From Promicromonospora iranensis (GTDB taxonomy: Bacteria > Actinomycetota > Actinomycetes > Actinomycetales > Cellulomonadaceae): DNA of 64,000 bases. The position numbers were made by a program, and so were the translations under genes. The stretch spans positions 1 through 64,000 of the forward strand of contig NZ_JAJQQP010000019.1 of assembly GCF_028994805.1 (NCBI RefSeq). The letters run 5' to 3'. Positions 1 to 8,542 of this stretch are shown here, one piece after another. Positions within the stretch are counted from its first letter, which is position 1; every line of letters starts with the position of its first letter. The notes beneath the pieces are model-generated. The model was not told the DNA's origin. It saw only the letters and a list, made by a program, of their open reading frames with translations, and made no database searches.

Positions 1-25
1 GGTACTAACTGCCGATAACTTCACA
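1..25 (+). rRNA. 23S rRNA, 3' terminal fragment
   Basis: The window opens with GGTACTAACTGCCGATAACT, which resembles the conserved last bases of actinobacterial 23S rRNA (GGTACTAATxGGCCGA...). A 5S rRNA follows about 160 bases later on the same strand, as expected for an rrn operon. Only the very end is present, and the exact 3' end is a guess. Confidence 0.6.
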
Positions 26-187
26 ACATAACAACACATCTAATAAGTTCTCTTTGATTGTTACGCGTCCACTATGCGGTTCCCGAGTCACGGGCGCCAC
101 ACCCACCACCCACCCACTGTCGGGCCCCGTTCCACGGGGTTCTGACAGGCCGGGCAGGGTCTGGTCGGGTGTTGCCTTCTCGATAGC
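26..187 (+). other. 23S-5S rRNA intergenic spacer
   Basis: This stretch is AT-rich at first and then GC-rich. It contains a small stem, CCCCGT/ACGGGG at 125-139, that could take part in rRNA processing. No tRNA fold or credible coding frame was seen. Confidence 0.5.
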
Positions 188-305
188 GTTACGGTGGTCA
201 TAGCGTGGGGGAAACGCCCGGTCCCATTCCGAACCCGGAAGCTCAGCCCTACAGCGCCGATGGTACTGCCCTGGAGACGGGGTGGGAGAGTAGGACGCCG
301 CCGGA
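188..305 (+). rRNA. rrf: 5S ribosomal RNA
   Basis: The sequence starts GTTACGGTGGTCATAGCGTG and carries the conserved core CCCGGTCCCATTCCGAACCC near 218. It closes with GGGAGAGTAGGACGCCGCC, giving the usual length of about 117 nt. Its 5' and 3' ends pair to form helix I (CGGTGG with CCGCCG). The ends are set by comparison with known actinobacterial 5S rRNA and may be off by a few bases. Confidence 0.93.
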
Positions 306-318
306 CAACCATTCCCAG

Positions 319-370
319 CAGGGGGTGGAACCAGCACAACCCACACGGGTGGTGCTGGTTCCACCCCCTG
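319..370 (+). terminator. rrn operon terminator hairpin
   Basis: A perfect 19-bp stem (319-337 with 352-370) closes a 14-nt loop 14 bases after the 5S gene. There is no U-tract, which is common for actinobacterial terminators. Position and stability suggest it ends the rRNA operon. Confidence 0.85.
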
Positions 371-447
371 ACTGCATTCCCCCACCATGGCCGGCCGTAC
401 TCTGGGCAACTTGCCGTGGACACAGCGCCCGCGGTTATCGTGGCCGT

Positions 448-1704
448 GTGAACGCAGACGCAACCCGCACCGGCGCGGGCTCGACCAGCTCCCAGCCCGC
501 AAGCACCGCTGACTCCGCATGGCGCAGGGACCACTTCGTCTCGCTGCTGCGTTTCGCTGAAGGGTCTGTCCGTGAGGACGGGGCAGCTTGTTGGCTCGAT
601 GACCACGGACGGCCCGACAGCTCGCATCCCGTGGAGACGTGGATCACCTCCCGTATGGCGCACACCTTCGCGGTGGGGCACCTGTTGGGAGTGAGCGGAG
701 CGGGTGAGTACGCGGCGCGCGCCATCAGTGGTCTGCAGAACGTGCTCGCCGACCCGGAGTTCGGCGGTTGGCTGGCGGCCCGTGGTGAGGGCGACGAGCT
801 GGTCGGTACCAAGGAGGCGTATGCGCATGCCTTCGTGGTACTTGCCGCCTCGACCGGCAAGGTCGCTGGCATCACCGGTGCATCCGAGCTGCTCACCAAG
901 GCGCTTGCCGTGCTGGACGCGCGATTCTGGGACCCGGAGCAGGAGCTGCACGTGGACGAGCGGTCACGAGACTGGTCGTCGACGTCGGACTACCGCGGAG
1001 TGAACGCGAACATGCACTCCGTCGAGGCACTTCTGGCGGCGCACGCCGCGACCGGGGACGGGCTCTGGCTCGGGCGGGCTGCATCCATCGGCGATCGAGT
1101 GGTGAGCTGGGCGAAGTCGAACGGGTGGCGGATCCCCGAGCATTTCGACACAGCGTGGAATCCGCTCCTCGAGTACAACGCGGACCGGCCGCACGACCCG
1201 TTCAAGCCGTACGGCGCGACTCCCGGGCACGGGCTCGAGTGGTCGCGGCTGCTGCTGCAGATCGACGCCGAGTCCGGAACTCCGGGTCGCCGGACCGGGG
1301 CTGCGGTCGCGCTGTTCGACCGTGCGGTCGCCGACGGCTGGGACGGCGAGGGCGGCGGCTTCGTCTACACCACTGACTGGTCAGGCACGCCTGTCGAGGC
1401 GCGTCGCTTCCACTGGGTGGCGGCGGAGGCGGTCGCCACCGCACAGGTGCTGGCGCGCGTCACCGGCGAGGCGCGCTACGCCGAGCTCGAGGCCGAATGG
1501 TGGGCCTGGATCCGAGCACATCTCATCGACACCGAGCACGGCTCCTGGCACCACGAGCTCGACACGGAGAACCGTCCGTCGGGTCGCACGTGGGTCGGCA
1601 AGCCGGACGTCTACCACGCTGCCCAGGCCGTCATCCTGCCGGAGCTGCCACTGACCGGGTCGTTCGCTGCCTCGGCACAGCGGGCGGGCCACATCCTGGG
1701 CTGA
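448..1704 (+). CDS. AGE-family sugar isomerase/epimerase, probable D-mannose isomerase
   Basis: This 418-residue cytosolic protein belongs to the N-acylglucosamine 2-epimerase (AGE) superfamily, an (alpha/alpha)6 barrel. The family signatures are the NANMHSVEALL block, the W-PLLEYN block, TPGHGLEWSRLLLQ with its catalytic-type histidine, and a late WHHELD segment. These blocks are closest to the YihS/D-mannose isomerase branch, which interconverts mannose, fructose and glucose, rather than to renin-binding epimerases. The GTG at 448 was chosen because in-frame codons further upstream run into the terminator and 5S gene. It stands alone just after the rrn terminator, facing the modBC gene tail to tail. 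The exact substrate is inferred. Confidence 0.82.
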   Translation: MNADATRTGAGSTSSQPASTADSAWRRDHFVSLLRFAEGSVREDGAACWLDDHGRPDSSHPVETWITSRMAHTFAVGHLLGVSGAGEYAARAISGLQNVLADPEFGGWLAARGEGDELVGTKEAYAHAFVVLAASTGKVAGITGASELLTKALAVLDARFWDPEQELHVDERSRDWSSTSDYRGVNANMHSVEALLAAHAATGDGLWLGRAASIGDRVVSWAKSNGWRIPEHFDTAWNPLLEYNADRPHDPFKPYGATPGHGLEWSRLLLQIDAESGTPGRRTGAAVALFDRAVADGWDGEGGGFVYTTDWSGTPVEARRFHWVAAEAVATAQVLARVTGEARYAELEAEWWAWIRAHLIDTEHGSWHHELDTENRPSGRTWVGKPDVYHAAQAVILPELPLTGSFAASAQRAGHILG

Positions 1705-1722
1705 CGCCGCGACCGACGACTG

Positions 1723-3798
1723 CTAGCGGTGCAGGACGGTCACCTCGGCGGCCTTCACCACGAACCAGAGGCGCTCCGCGGGCACGGCGCCGAGCTCGGC
1801 GACGGCGGCGGGAGTCAGGTCTGCCGCTATCTGCTCCGGGCCCGCGCCGGGGAGGTCGGCGACGGCCCAGACCCGCAGGAGCGGGCCGTGCGGCTCGATC
1901 CCGGTCAGCACCACCGCAAAGGCATTGCGTGGACTGCCGCCCGGCGGGTCCCTGTACACCGAGACCGAGCGTGGTTCGAAGAGGGCGACGGCTTCGGCGT
2001 CTGCTTCGAGCGTGTCCTCCGTCGTTCCGTGCACGTCGCCGAACGCGGTGGTCAGCACGGCGGCCCACACCTCGGCAGCGCCACCCTCGGGTCCGCTCTC
2101 GACCCCGGCCGCTGCGTCCCCCACCGCCGCCCTGCTCGCCGTCGTGTCCCGCACCGCAACAACCCGGCCCACCAGCAGGTTCACCCCGGCGAAACGTCCA
2201 CCGAACGCTGAACGCGGCCGTGCGAGCACCTCCGCTGTCGGCCCGTCCTCGACGACGCGGCCGTCCTCGAGGACGACGACACGGTCGGCGAGCTGGGCGA
2301 CGTCCAGCAGGTCGTGCGTGACGAGCAGCGTCGTGCGAGGTGCTGCCCGCTGCGCCGCCTGCAGGAGCAGACGGGCATGCTGGGCGGCCCCCACGTCGAG
2401 CGCGGAGAACGGCTCGTCGATCAGCAGCACGTCCGGGTCGGTGGCCAGCGCCCGGGCGATCGCCACGCGCTGCGCCTGACCGCCGGAGAGCTCGTGCGGG
2501 CGCCGTCCGGCGAGGTGCGCGGCGCCGACGTCGGACAGGAGGGCGCGCGCGAACGGGCGTGCCGCGGCCCGGGGAGTGCCACGGGAGACCGGGCCGAAGG
2601 CCACGTTGTCGGTGACGGACAGGTGCCGCAGCAGCAGCGCGCGCTGCCCGAGCCAGCCGACGCGGCGGTCGCGTGGTGGCGTGGTGGACACGCGGGGGCC
2701 CGCGAGCACACGGTCTCCGATGGTCACCGCGACGTCCCCGCTGCGGTCGCCGAGTCCGGCGACGGCCTGGAGCAACGTCGACTTGCCCGCCCCGTTCGGG
2801 CCCAGGACGGCGACCACCTCGCCCGCGGGGACGTCGAGAGAGATGTCGACACCCCGTCCGGGCACGCGGACACGCACGACCAGCGGGACCGGCGGCCGGC
2901 CGCCCGCTCCGGACGCAGTCGTCCCTGACGCAGTCACCCCGGGCACGGTTGCGTCGGTACCGGTCCCGCCAGGCACGGGGCCGGACGGCGGTCCGTCGGG
3001 CCGCTGGGCCCCGGGGAGCTCCGGGACCTGGGGGAACCATGGACCGTACGCCGCGACGATGATCGCGAGTGCCACCACCACGAGCACCAGGGAGAGCGCG
3101 ACGGCGGCGTCGGGATCGGACGAACGCTGCAGGTAGATCTCGAGCGGCAGGGTCTGGGTCACGCCCTGGAGGGCACCGGCGAACGTGATCGTCGCCCCGA
3201 ACTCACCGAGCGCCCTGGCGAAGGCCAGGACCGTTCCCGAGACGAGCGCCGGCGCGAGCGCGGGCAGCGTCACCCGCAGCAGCACACGGGTGGGTCGCGC
3301 GCCGAGCGTCGCGGCGACGTCCTCGTACGCCGTGTCATGGGACCGGAGCGCCCCGTCCAGCGTCAGGACCAGGAACGGCAGGGCCACGAACGCCTGCGCG
3401 AGCACCACTGCCGCCGTCGTGAACGGGACGCGGACCCCGATGACCTCGAGCACACCGCCCAGCAGCCCGCTGCGCCCCAGCAGGGTGAGCAGCGCGAGAC
3501 CGCCCACCACGGGCGGCAGCACCAGGGGGAGCAGGAGCAGCGCGCGCACCACCCGACGCCCCGGGAACGACGCCCGGGCCAGCACCAGCGCCAGCGGCAC
3601 ACCGAGCACGACGCACAGGATCGTCGCGACGACCGCGGTGCGGAGGGACAGCCAGAGCGCGTCGCGCGCACCGGGAGACGTCAGCAGCGGCCAGAGCGAG
3701 CCGACGTCGACGCGCGTGAGCAGCGATGCGACAGGCAGGACCACCAGCAGCGCGCCGAGCGCCGCCGGGAGGACCGCCCACCGCGGCAGGCCGTTCAC
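1723..3798 (-). CDS. modBC: ModB-ModC fusion: molybdate ABC permease and ATPase
   Basis: This 691-residue fusion combines the membrane and ATP-binding parts of a molybdate importer. Residues about 1-230 form a permease with roughly five or six membrane segments and the EAA-type motif ...[20 protein letters not shown] Pro/Gly-rich linker follows. From about 270 an ABC domain shows Walker [10 protein letters not shown], signature LSGGQAQRV and Walker B VLLIDEP. The C-terminal part resembles a TOBE/Mop molybdate-binding domain. The GTG start at 3798 overlaps the modA stop by 4 bp (GTGA), so the two are translationally coupled. Separate modB and modC genes are more usual, although fusions are known in actinobacteria. 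Confidence 0.9.
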   Translation of the reverse strand: MNGLPRWAVLPAALGALLVVLPVASLLTRVDVGSLWPLLTSPGARDALWLSLRTAVVATILCVVLGVPLALVLARASFPGRRVVRALLLLPLVLPPVVGGLALLTLLGRSGLLGGVLEVIGVRVPFTTAAVVLAQAFVALPFLVLTLDGALRSHDTAYEDVAATLGARPTRVLLRVTLPALAPALVSGTVLAFARALGEFGATITFAGALQGVTQTLPLEIYLQRSSDPDAAVALSLVLVVVALAIIVAAYGPWFPQVPELPGAQRPDGPPSGPVPGGTGTDATVPGVTASGTTASGAGGRPPVPLVVRVRVPGRGVDISLDVPAGEVVAVLGPNGAGKSTLLQAVAGLGDRSGDVAVTIGDRVLAGPRVSTTPPRDRRVGWLGQRALLLRHLSVTDNVAFGPVSRGTPRAAARPFARALLSDVGAAHLAGRRPHELSGGQAQRVAIARALATDPDVLLIDEPFSALDVGAAQHARLLLQAAQRAAPRTTLLVTHDLLDVAQLADRVVVLEDGRVVEDGPTAEVLARPRSAFGGRFAGVNLLVGRVVAVRDTTASRAAVGDAAAGVESGPEGGAAEVWAAVLTTAFGDVHGTTEDTLEADAEAVALFEPRSVSVYRDPPGGSPRNAFAVVLTGIEPHGPLLRVWAVADLPGAGPEQIAADLTPAAVAELGAVPAERLWFVVKAAEVTVLHR

Positions 3799-4592
3799 GG
3801 CGTGCCGAACCCCGCCTCCGACAGCGCCGACCGACCCTCTGTACCCGTGAGGAGGGCTACCCACTCGTCGGCCAGGTCGGGGGCGGGCGGGTCGGAGAGC
3901 GTTGCGACGGGGTACCGGTTGACGACGTCGGCGGCCTCCGGGGTGGGGACCGTCTCGACGTCCTCCGGCTCCGTGGCGGCGTCGGTGGCGTAGACGAGGC
4001 CGGCGTCCGCCTCGCCGAGGGACACCTTGGCCAGCACGTCCGTCACGCTCGGCTCCTCGCTCACCGTGTGCGGGGTGACGTCGGCGGCGTCGGTCACCGC
4101 GGCGGCGGCACGTCCGCACGGCACCTCCGGCGCGCAGAGCACCACGTCGACATCGCGTCGTCCCAGGTCGGCAAGGCTCTCGACGCGCGCGGGATTGCCG
4201 GTGGGCACCACGATCGTGAGCACGTTGGTGGCGAAGACGGCGGGCGAGGCGACGAGGCCGGCATCGGTCAGGCGGGCCATGGTGGGCTCGTCCGCGGTGG
4301 CGACGACGTCGGCGGGGGCGCCCGCCTCGATCTGGTCGGCGAGGTCGGACGACCCGCCGAACGACAGCTTCACGTCCACGCCGGGGTGTGCGCTCTCGAA
4401 GGTGGTCTCGAGGGCGGCGAAGGGCTCGCGCAGCGAGGCGGCTGCCAGCACGGTCAGCGTCTCGCCGCCGGGCGCCGGGGCGCACCCGGCCAGGACCAGG
4501 CCGGCCCCCAGGCAGGAGCCCAGAGCGGCGGCGGCGCGCGGTGCGAACACCTGGCGGCGGACGCCGACGGGCAACCTCACGAGTCTCGACAC
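3795..4592 (-). CDS. modA: ModA molybdate-binding lipoprotein
   Basis: This 265-residue periplasmic-type binding protein captures molybdate or tungstate for the modBC transporter. A lipoprotein signal ends in LVLAGC, so it should be anchored to the outer face of the membrane. Family blocks include [17 protein letters not shown] near the mature N-terminus, [19 protein letters not shown] and [13 protein letters not shown]. The first gene of the modA-modBC operon, it is divergent from the Rrf2 regulator. The GTG at 4592 is used; an in-frame GTG at 4580 gives a protein four residues shorter and cannot be excluded. The specificity call rests on the family and the neighbouring modBC. Confidence 0.88.
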   Translation of the reverse strand: MSRLVRLPVGVRRQVFAPRAAAALGSCLGAGLVLAGCAPAPGGETLTVLAAASLREPFAALETTFESAHPGVDVKLSFGGSSDLADQIEAGAPADVVATADEPTMARLTDAGLVASPAVFATNVLTIVVPTGNPARVESLADLGRRDVDVVLCAPEVPCGRAAAAVTDAADVTPHTVSEEPSVTDVLAKVSLGEADAGLVYATDAATEPEDVETVPTPEAADVVNRYPVATLSDPPAPDLADEWVALLTGTEGRSALSEAGFGTP

Positions 4593-4646
4593 GGTGCCGA
4601 GGTTATCCCGGCACACCCCGCACGACGTACAGGAGAGAATGGGTCC

Positions 4647-5105
4647 ATGAGGATCTCCGCACGAGCCGACTACGCCGTCCGGGCAGCCGCCGAGCTGGCG
4701 GCGACCGACCACGACGGGCCCGTCCGCGCCGAGGCTCTGGCCCGCGCACAGGACATCCCGCACCGCTTCCTCGAGGGGATCCTGAGCGATCTGCGCCGCG
4801 ACGGTCTCGTCACGAGCCACCGTGGCGCGGGCGGGGGCTACCGGCTGGCGCGCGCTGCCGACGCGATCACCATCGCCGACGTGGTGCGGGCCGTCGACGG
4901 GCCGCTGGTCTTCGTCCGTGGCAACCGGCCGTCCGACCTGGAGTTCCAGGGTCCAGCCGCCCCCCTGCTCCACGTGTGGGTGGCGCTCCGTGCCAACGTG
5001 CGCGCCGTGCTGGAGGCGGTCTCGCTCGCTGACCTGGTGTCCGGCACGCTGCCGGACGACGTTCGTGCCCTGACGCAGGGCGAGTCGGCCTGGGCCAACT
5101 CCTGA
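4647..5105 (+). CDS. Rrf2-family transcriptional regulator without cysteines
   Basis: This 152-residue DNA-binding protein has the Rrf2 winged helix-turn-helix at its N-terminus, beginning MRISARADYAVRAAAELA and including the RxGAGGGYRLAR wing. A good ribosome site, AGGAGAG at 4631, fixes the ATG. Many Rrf2 proteins (IscR, NsrR, RsrR) bind an Fe-S cluster through three cysteines. This protein contains no cysteine, so it is more like the cluster-free CymR-type sensors that work through protein partners. It is divergent from modA and lies upstream of tauE, so either could be its target. What signal it senses is unknown. Confidence 0.87.
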   Translation: MRISARADYAVRAAAELAATDHDGPVRAEALARAQDIPHRFLEGILSDLRRDGLVTSHRGAGGGYRLARAADAITIADVVRAVDGPLVFVRGNRPSDLEFQGPAAPLLHVWVALRANVRAVLEAVSLADLVSGTLPDDVRALTQGESAWANS

Positions 5106-5145
5106 CGAACCGCAGGACCTCCGGGCCCTTTGAGCATGGCCACTT

Positions 5146-5192
5146 ATCCGACCTTTAAGATACTGCTTGTTTCCGACCGGATTGGGCGGATA
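5146..5192 (+). promoter_or_regulatory. Candidate operator/promoter upstream of tauE
   Basis: The AT-richer leader of tauE carries an inverted pair, TATCCG (5146-5151) and CGGATA (5187-5192), with CCGACC/CCGG elements between them. It sits about 60 bases before the tauE start and just after the Rrf2 gene, so it could be the Rrf2 site. This is inference from position and symmetry only. Confidence 0.3.
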
Positions 5193-5253
5193 CTCTGTCC
5201 GGGCCGTCCTCGTGCGGCCTGTGCCGCATCCTCGGACCTGGAAGGTCACCACC

Positions 5254-6189
5254 ATGAAGACCCTCATCCTGCTGGCGCTCGTCGGCCTCGGTGCGCAGCT
5301 CGTGGACGGCAGTCTGGGCATGGCCTACGGCGTGACCTCCACCACGCTGTTGCTGGCCATCGGCACCAACCCCGCTGCGGCGTCGGCCACGGTGCACCTC
5401 GCCGAGATCGGCACCACGCTCGCCTCCGGTGCCTCGCACTGGCGGTTCGGCAACGTGGACTGGAAGGTCGTGGCCCGTATCGGTATCCCGGGTGCGATCG
5501 GCGCGTTCGCGGGAGCCACGTTCCTGTCGTCGCTCTCCACCGCGATCGCCGCGCCGGTGATGTCGCTGATCCTGCTGACGCTCGGCCTCTACGTGCTGCT
5601 CCGGTTCACCGTGCAGGGCCTGCCGGCGCGCTCGGACAAGCCGCTGCGCCGCCGGTTCCTCACCCCGCTCGGCCTGGTGGCCGGGTTCATGGACGCCACC
5701 GGTGGCGGCGGCTGGGGCCCCGTGGGCACACCCGCGATCCTGGCGAGCGGCCGCATGGAGCCCCGCAAGGTGATCGGCTCGATCGACACCAGCGAGTTCT
5801 TCGTCGCTGTCGCGGCGAGCGTCGGGTTCTTCGTCGGCCTCAGCGGCGAGGGCATCGACTACACCTGGGTGCTCGCCCTGCTCATCGGCGGCCTGATCGC
5901 GGCCCCGATCGCCGCCTGGCTGGTCCGCCTGGTGCCACCGCGCGTCCTCGGCTCGCTCGTGGGCGGCGTCATCATCCTGACGAACTCCCGCACCCTGCTC
6001 AACAGCGACTGGATCGCCGCGGGTGACGGCGTGAAGATCGCCGTGTACGTGGTGGTCTGCCTCGGCTGGGCCAGCGCCGTCGCCTGGTCCGTGCGCGCCT
6101 ACCGCCGGGACAGGGCGGCGGAGGCAGCCGCACCCCAGGAGGCCGAGGCCACGCCTCGGGAGCCGGAGACCGATAGCGTGTCGGTATGA
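5254..6189 (+). CDS. TauE/SafE-family sulfite/sulfonate exporter
   Basis: This 311-residue integral membrane protein has about eight hydrophobic helices in the two-half TauE/SafE arrangement. Both halves carry the typical glycine-rich openings (GAQLVDGSLGMAYG and GLVAGFMDATGGGGWGP). The family exports sulfite, sulfoacetate or related organosulfur anions. The ATG at 5254 is preceded by GGAAGG. Its stop overlaps the mog/moaB ATG by 4 bp, so exporter and molybdenum-cofactor gene are co-translated. This suggests a link between sulfite handling and molybdoenzymes such as sulfite oxidase. The C-terminal 35 residues are hydrophilic and Ala/Glu-rich. Confidence 0.85.
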   Translation: MKTLILLALVGLGAQLVDGSLGMAYGVTSTTLLLAIGTNPAAASATVHLAEIGTTLASGASHWRFGNVDWKVVARIGIPGAIGAFAGATFLSSLSTAIAAPVMSLILLTLGLYVLLRFTVQGLPARSDKPLRRRFLTPLGLVAGFMDATGGGGWGPVGTPAILASGRMEPRKVIGSIDTSEFFVAVAASVGFFVGLSGEGIDYTWVLALLIGGLIAAPIAAWLVRLVPPRVLGSLVGGVIILTNSRTLLNSDWIAAGDGVKIAVYVVVCLGWASAVAWSVRAYRRDRAAEAAAPQEAEATPREPETDSVSV

Positions 6190-6683
6190 CGTCCGACCAG
6201 GTCGCGGTGATCACCGTCTCCGACCGTTGTGCACGCGGCGAGTCCGAGGACCGGTCCGGACCGACGGCGGTGTCGCTCCTGGAGCAGGCGGGGCTCACCG
6301 ACGTGCGCAGCCACCTGGTGCCCGACGGCGTCGAGACGGTCCGGGACGTGCTGCGCACCGCACTCGACGAGGGTGCCCGGCTGGTGATCACCACCGGCGG
6401 TACGGGGATCGCCCCGCGCGACCTCACGCCCGAGGGCACGCGCGAGGTGCTCGACTACGAGATCCCCGGGATCGCCGAGGCGGTCCGCCAGCAAGGCATC
6501 GCGGCGGGGGTGGCCACCGCCGCGCTCTCCCGCGGGCTGGCGGGGCTCGCCACCGCCGCGGACGGCGGCCGCGCCCTCGTGGTGAACCTCCCCGGCTCGT
6601 CCGGCGGGGTGCGCGACGGGCTCCAGGTGGTGCTCACGCTCTGGCCGCACGTCCGTTCCCAGCTGGTGGGCGGCGACCACTGA
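6186..6683 (+). CDS. MogA/MoaB-family molybdopterin adenylyltransferase
   Basis: This 165-residue cytosolic enzyme belongs to the MoaB/Mog fold that adenylylates molybdopterin before molybdenum insertion. The diagnostic motif is ITTGGTGIAPRDLTPEGT near residue 60, with VTVSDRCARGE-like residues at the N-terminus and VVNLPGSSGGVRD near 140. The start codon overlaps the tauE stop (ATGA). It converges on moaD, leaving a 12-bp gap. Whether it acts as Mog or as a MoaB homologue cannot be told from sequence alone. Confidence 0.88.
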   Translation: MTSDQVAVITVSDRCARGESEDRSGPTAVSLLEQAGLTDVRSHLVPDGVETVRDVLRTALDEGARLVITTGGTGIAPRDLTPEGTREVLDYEIPGIAEAVRQQGIAAGVATAALSRGLAGLATAADGGRALVVNLPGSSGGVRDGLQVVLTLWPHVRSQLVGGDH

Positions 6684-6695
6684 CAGCCAAGCGCG

Positions 6696-6935
6696 TCAGC
6701 CGCCTGCGAAGGGGGGGAGCACGTCTATCGTGACGTCGTCCGGGATCTCTGCCTCGTCCGATGTCGCCCGGGCGCCCGCGACCAGCAGCGCGCACTTCGG
6801 CAGCACTGCGGCCAGGCCCGGGTGCGCGGCGGTCAGGCGGTCGCGGAGGGCGGCGACCGTCGTCGGGCGGTCGAGGCGTTCGGTGGCGACCCCGGCCGCC
6901 TCGCGGGCGCCGGCGAAGTAGCGGACGGTGATCAT
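6696..6935 (-). CDS. moaD: MoaD sulfur-carrier subunit of molybdopterin synthase
   Basis: This 79-residue ubiquitin-like protein has MITVRYFAGAREAAG at the N-terminus and the required diglycine tail (PPFAGG). The C-terminal glycine is thiocarboxylated and donates sulfur to precursor Z (cPMP) together with MoaE. Its ATG overlaps the moaC stop by 4 bp, so the pair is translationally coupled. No moaE or moaA is present in the window, so the pathway must be completed elsewhere. Confidence 0.92.
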   Translation of the reverse strand: MITVRYFAGAREAAGVATERLDRPTTVAALRDRLTAAHPGLAAVLPKCALLVAGARATSDEAEIPDDVTIDVLPPFAGG

Positions 6936-7402
6936 TCGGGACGCGTCCAGTCGCCCGACTTGCCGCCCGTCTTGCGCTCCAGACGTACGTCCGCGAGCGA
7001 GACCGACTTGTCGAGGCCCTTGACCATGTCGACCACGGCGAGGCCGGCCACGGCGACTGCGGTGAGCGCCTCCATCTCGACCCCCGTACGGTCCGCGGTG
7101 CGTACGGTCGCGGTGATGGCGACGCCGTCGTCGGTCACCGCGAGGTCCACTGCCGCGCCGTGCACGCCGATCACGTGCGCCAGCGGCAGCAGCTCCGGCG
7201 TCCTCTTGGCGGCGGCGATACCGGCTATGCGGGCGACCGCCAGCACGTCGCCCTTGGGCACCGCGCCGTCGCGCAGCGCCCGCACGACGTCGGGGCCGCA
7301 CCGGACGGTGCCCGATGCCGTGGCGGAGCGGATCGTCGGCTGCTTGGCGGTGACGTCGACCATGCGGGCCTGGCCGCGGTCGTCAAGGTGCGTGAAGCTC
7401 AC
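6932..7402 (-). CDS. moaC: MoaC cyclic pyranopterin monophosphate synthase
   Basis: This 156-residue enzyme acts at the first stage of molybdenum-cofactor synthesis, converting the MoaA product to cPMP. Recognisable blocks are FTHLDDRGQARMVDVTAK at the N-terminus, KRTPELLPLAHVIG around residue 67 and GVEMEALTAVAVAGLAVVDMVKGLDK, which holds active-site residues. The length fits the family (about 155-165). It is transcribed away from the nucleotide-sugar gene at 7580, with a 177-bp divergent promoter region between them. Confidence 0.95.
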   Translation of the reverse strand: MSFTHLDDRGQARMVDVTAKQPTIRSATASGTVRCGPDVVRALRDGAVPKGDVLAVARIAGIAAAKRTPELLPLAHVIGVHGAAVDLAVTDDGVAITATVRTADRTGVEMEALTAVAVAGLAVVDMVKGLDKSVSLADVRLERKTGGKSGDWTRPE

Positions 7403-7579
7403 GGGACCAGGGTGTCATGTCCCGAGCGCTGTCGGAGCGCCCCTCCGTGCTCGGCTGCGAGTGAACCGGCCCCGGTGCACCGTAGAACGGTGCGGTCGAG
7501 ACCAGGCTGCGGGAGCTTGGCGAGAGGACGATCCCATGCGCAGCGACAGCTGGACACCGTGCCCCGGCGAGGCCCCACG

Positions 7580-8542
7580 ATGAGGGTCGTCGTCACAGGT
7601 GGTGCCGGGTTCGTGGGCAGCAGGGTGTGCGAGGTACTCCTGGGTACCGGCGCCGAGGTGGTGTGTCTCGACAACCTCCTGACGGGCGCCCCGGACAACG
7701 TCGGCGCCCTGCGCGGGCACCCGGCGTTCCGCTTCGAGCAGTGCGACGTCACCGAGGGCTTCGACTCGCGTGCGGTCCGGGCCGCGCTGCGGCCCGGTGT
7801 CGACCTGGTGCTGCACCTCGCCTCCCCGGCGTCGCCCGTCGACTACCTGGAGCACCCGATAGAGACGCTCGACGCCGGCTCCCGTGGCACACGCGCCGCG
7901 CTCGACCTGGCGGGCGAGCACGGCGCGCGCCTCGTCCTCGCCTCGACCTCGGAGGTGTACGGCGATCCACAGGTTCATCCACAGACCGAGGAGTACTGGG
8001 GAAACGTGAGCAGCGTCGGCCCCCGGAGCGTCTATGACGAGTCCAAGCGGTTCGGTGAGGCACTGACCGCCGGGTACCGGCGCGCCCTCGGGACCGACAC
8101 GGGCATCGTCCGGATCTTCAACACGTACGGCCCCCGCATGCGGGAGCACGACGGACGCGTGGTACCTACCTTCATCCGGCAGGCGCTCGCGGACGAGCCG
8201 CTCACCGTCGCGGGTGACGGCAGCCAGACGCGGTCGCTCTGCTACGTCGACGACCTGGTGGAGGGCCTGCTGGCGTTCGCGCGCAGCGGGCACCCCGGCC
8301 CGATGAACCTCGGTAACCCGCACGAGCTCACGGTCCTTCAGATCGCCGAGGACGTGATCCGGGCGACGGGCTCGCGGTCACGGATCGAGTACGTCGAGCG
8401 GCCTGTCGACGACCCGGGGATGCGCTGCCCGGACATCACCCTGGCGCGGACGGAGCTGGGCTGGGAGCCGCGTGTCGGCTGGACGGACGGTCTGACCCGG
8501 ACGGTGTCGTGGTTCCGTTCCCGGTCGCAGGGGGCTGCGTGA
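7580..8542 (+). CDS. NAD-dependent nucleotide-sugar dehydratase/decarboxylase (UDP-xylose synthase type)
   Basis: This 320-residue extended short-chain dehydrogenase has the Rossmann motif VTGGAGFVGS at its N-terminus. The catalytic pair is in YDESK, and HLASPASPVDYLEHPIETL and FNTYGPRM are typical of the UDP-glucuronate decarboxylase (UXS) and dTDP-glucose 4,6-dehydratase group. The likely product is a UDP-xylose-type donor for the adjacent glycan genes, but the substrate is inferred. The ribosome site before ATG 7580 is weak, and an in-frame GTG at 7559 is an alternative start. Its last 107 bases overlap the 3' end of the convergent GT9 gene. Confidence 0.85.
   Translation: MRVVVTGGAGFVGSRVCEVLLGTGAEVVCLDNLLTGAPDNVGALRGHPAFRFEQCDVTEGFDSRAVRAALRPGVDLVLHLASPASPVDYLEHPIETLDAGSRGTRAALDLAGEHGARLVLASTSEVYGDPQVHPQTEEYWGNVSSVGPRSVYDESKRFGEALTAGYRRALGTDTGIVRIFNTYGPRMREHDGRVVPTFIRQALADEPLTVAGDGSQTRSLCYVDDLVEGLLAFARSGHPGPMNLGNPHELTVLQIAEDVIRATGSRSRIEYVERPVDDPGMRCPDITLARTELGWEPRVGWTDGLTRTVSWFRSRSQGAA

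Noticed and set aside
26-187. tRNA in the 23S-5S spacer
   Set aside because: No cloverleaf or conserved GTTCGA-type arm is present.
5146-5253. tauE leader considered as a SAM riboswitch or cysteine attenuator
   Set aside because: No SAM-box consensus was found, and there is no short open frame with clustered Cys codons.
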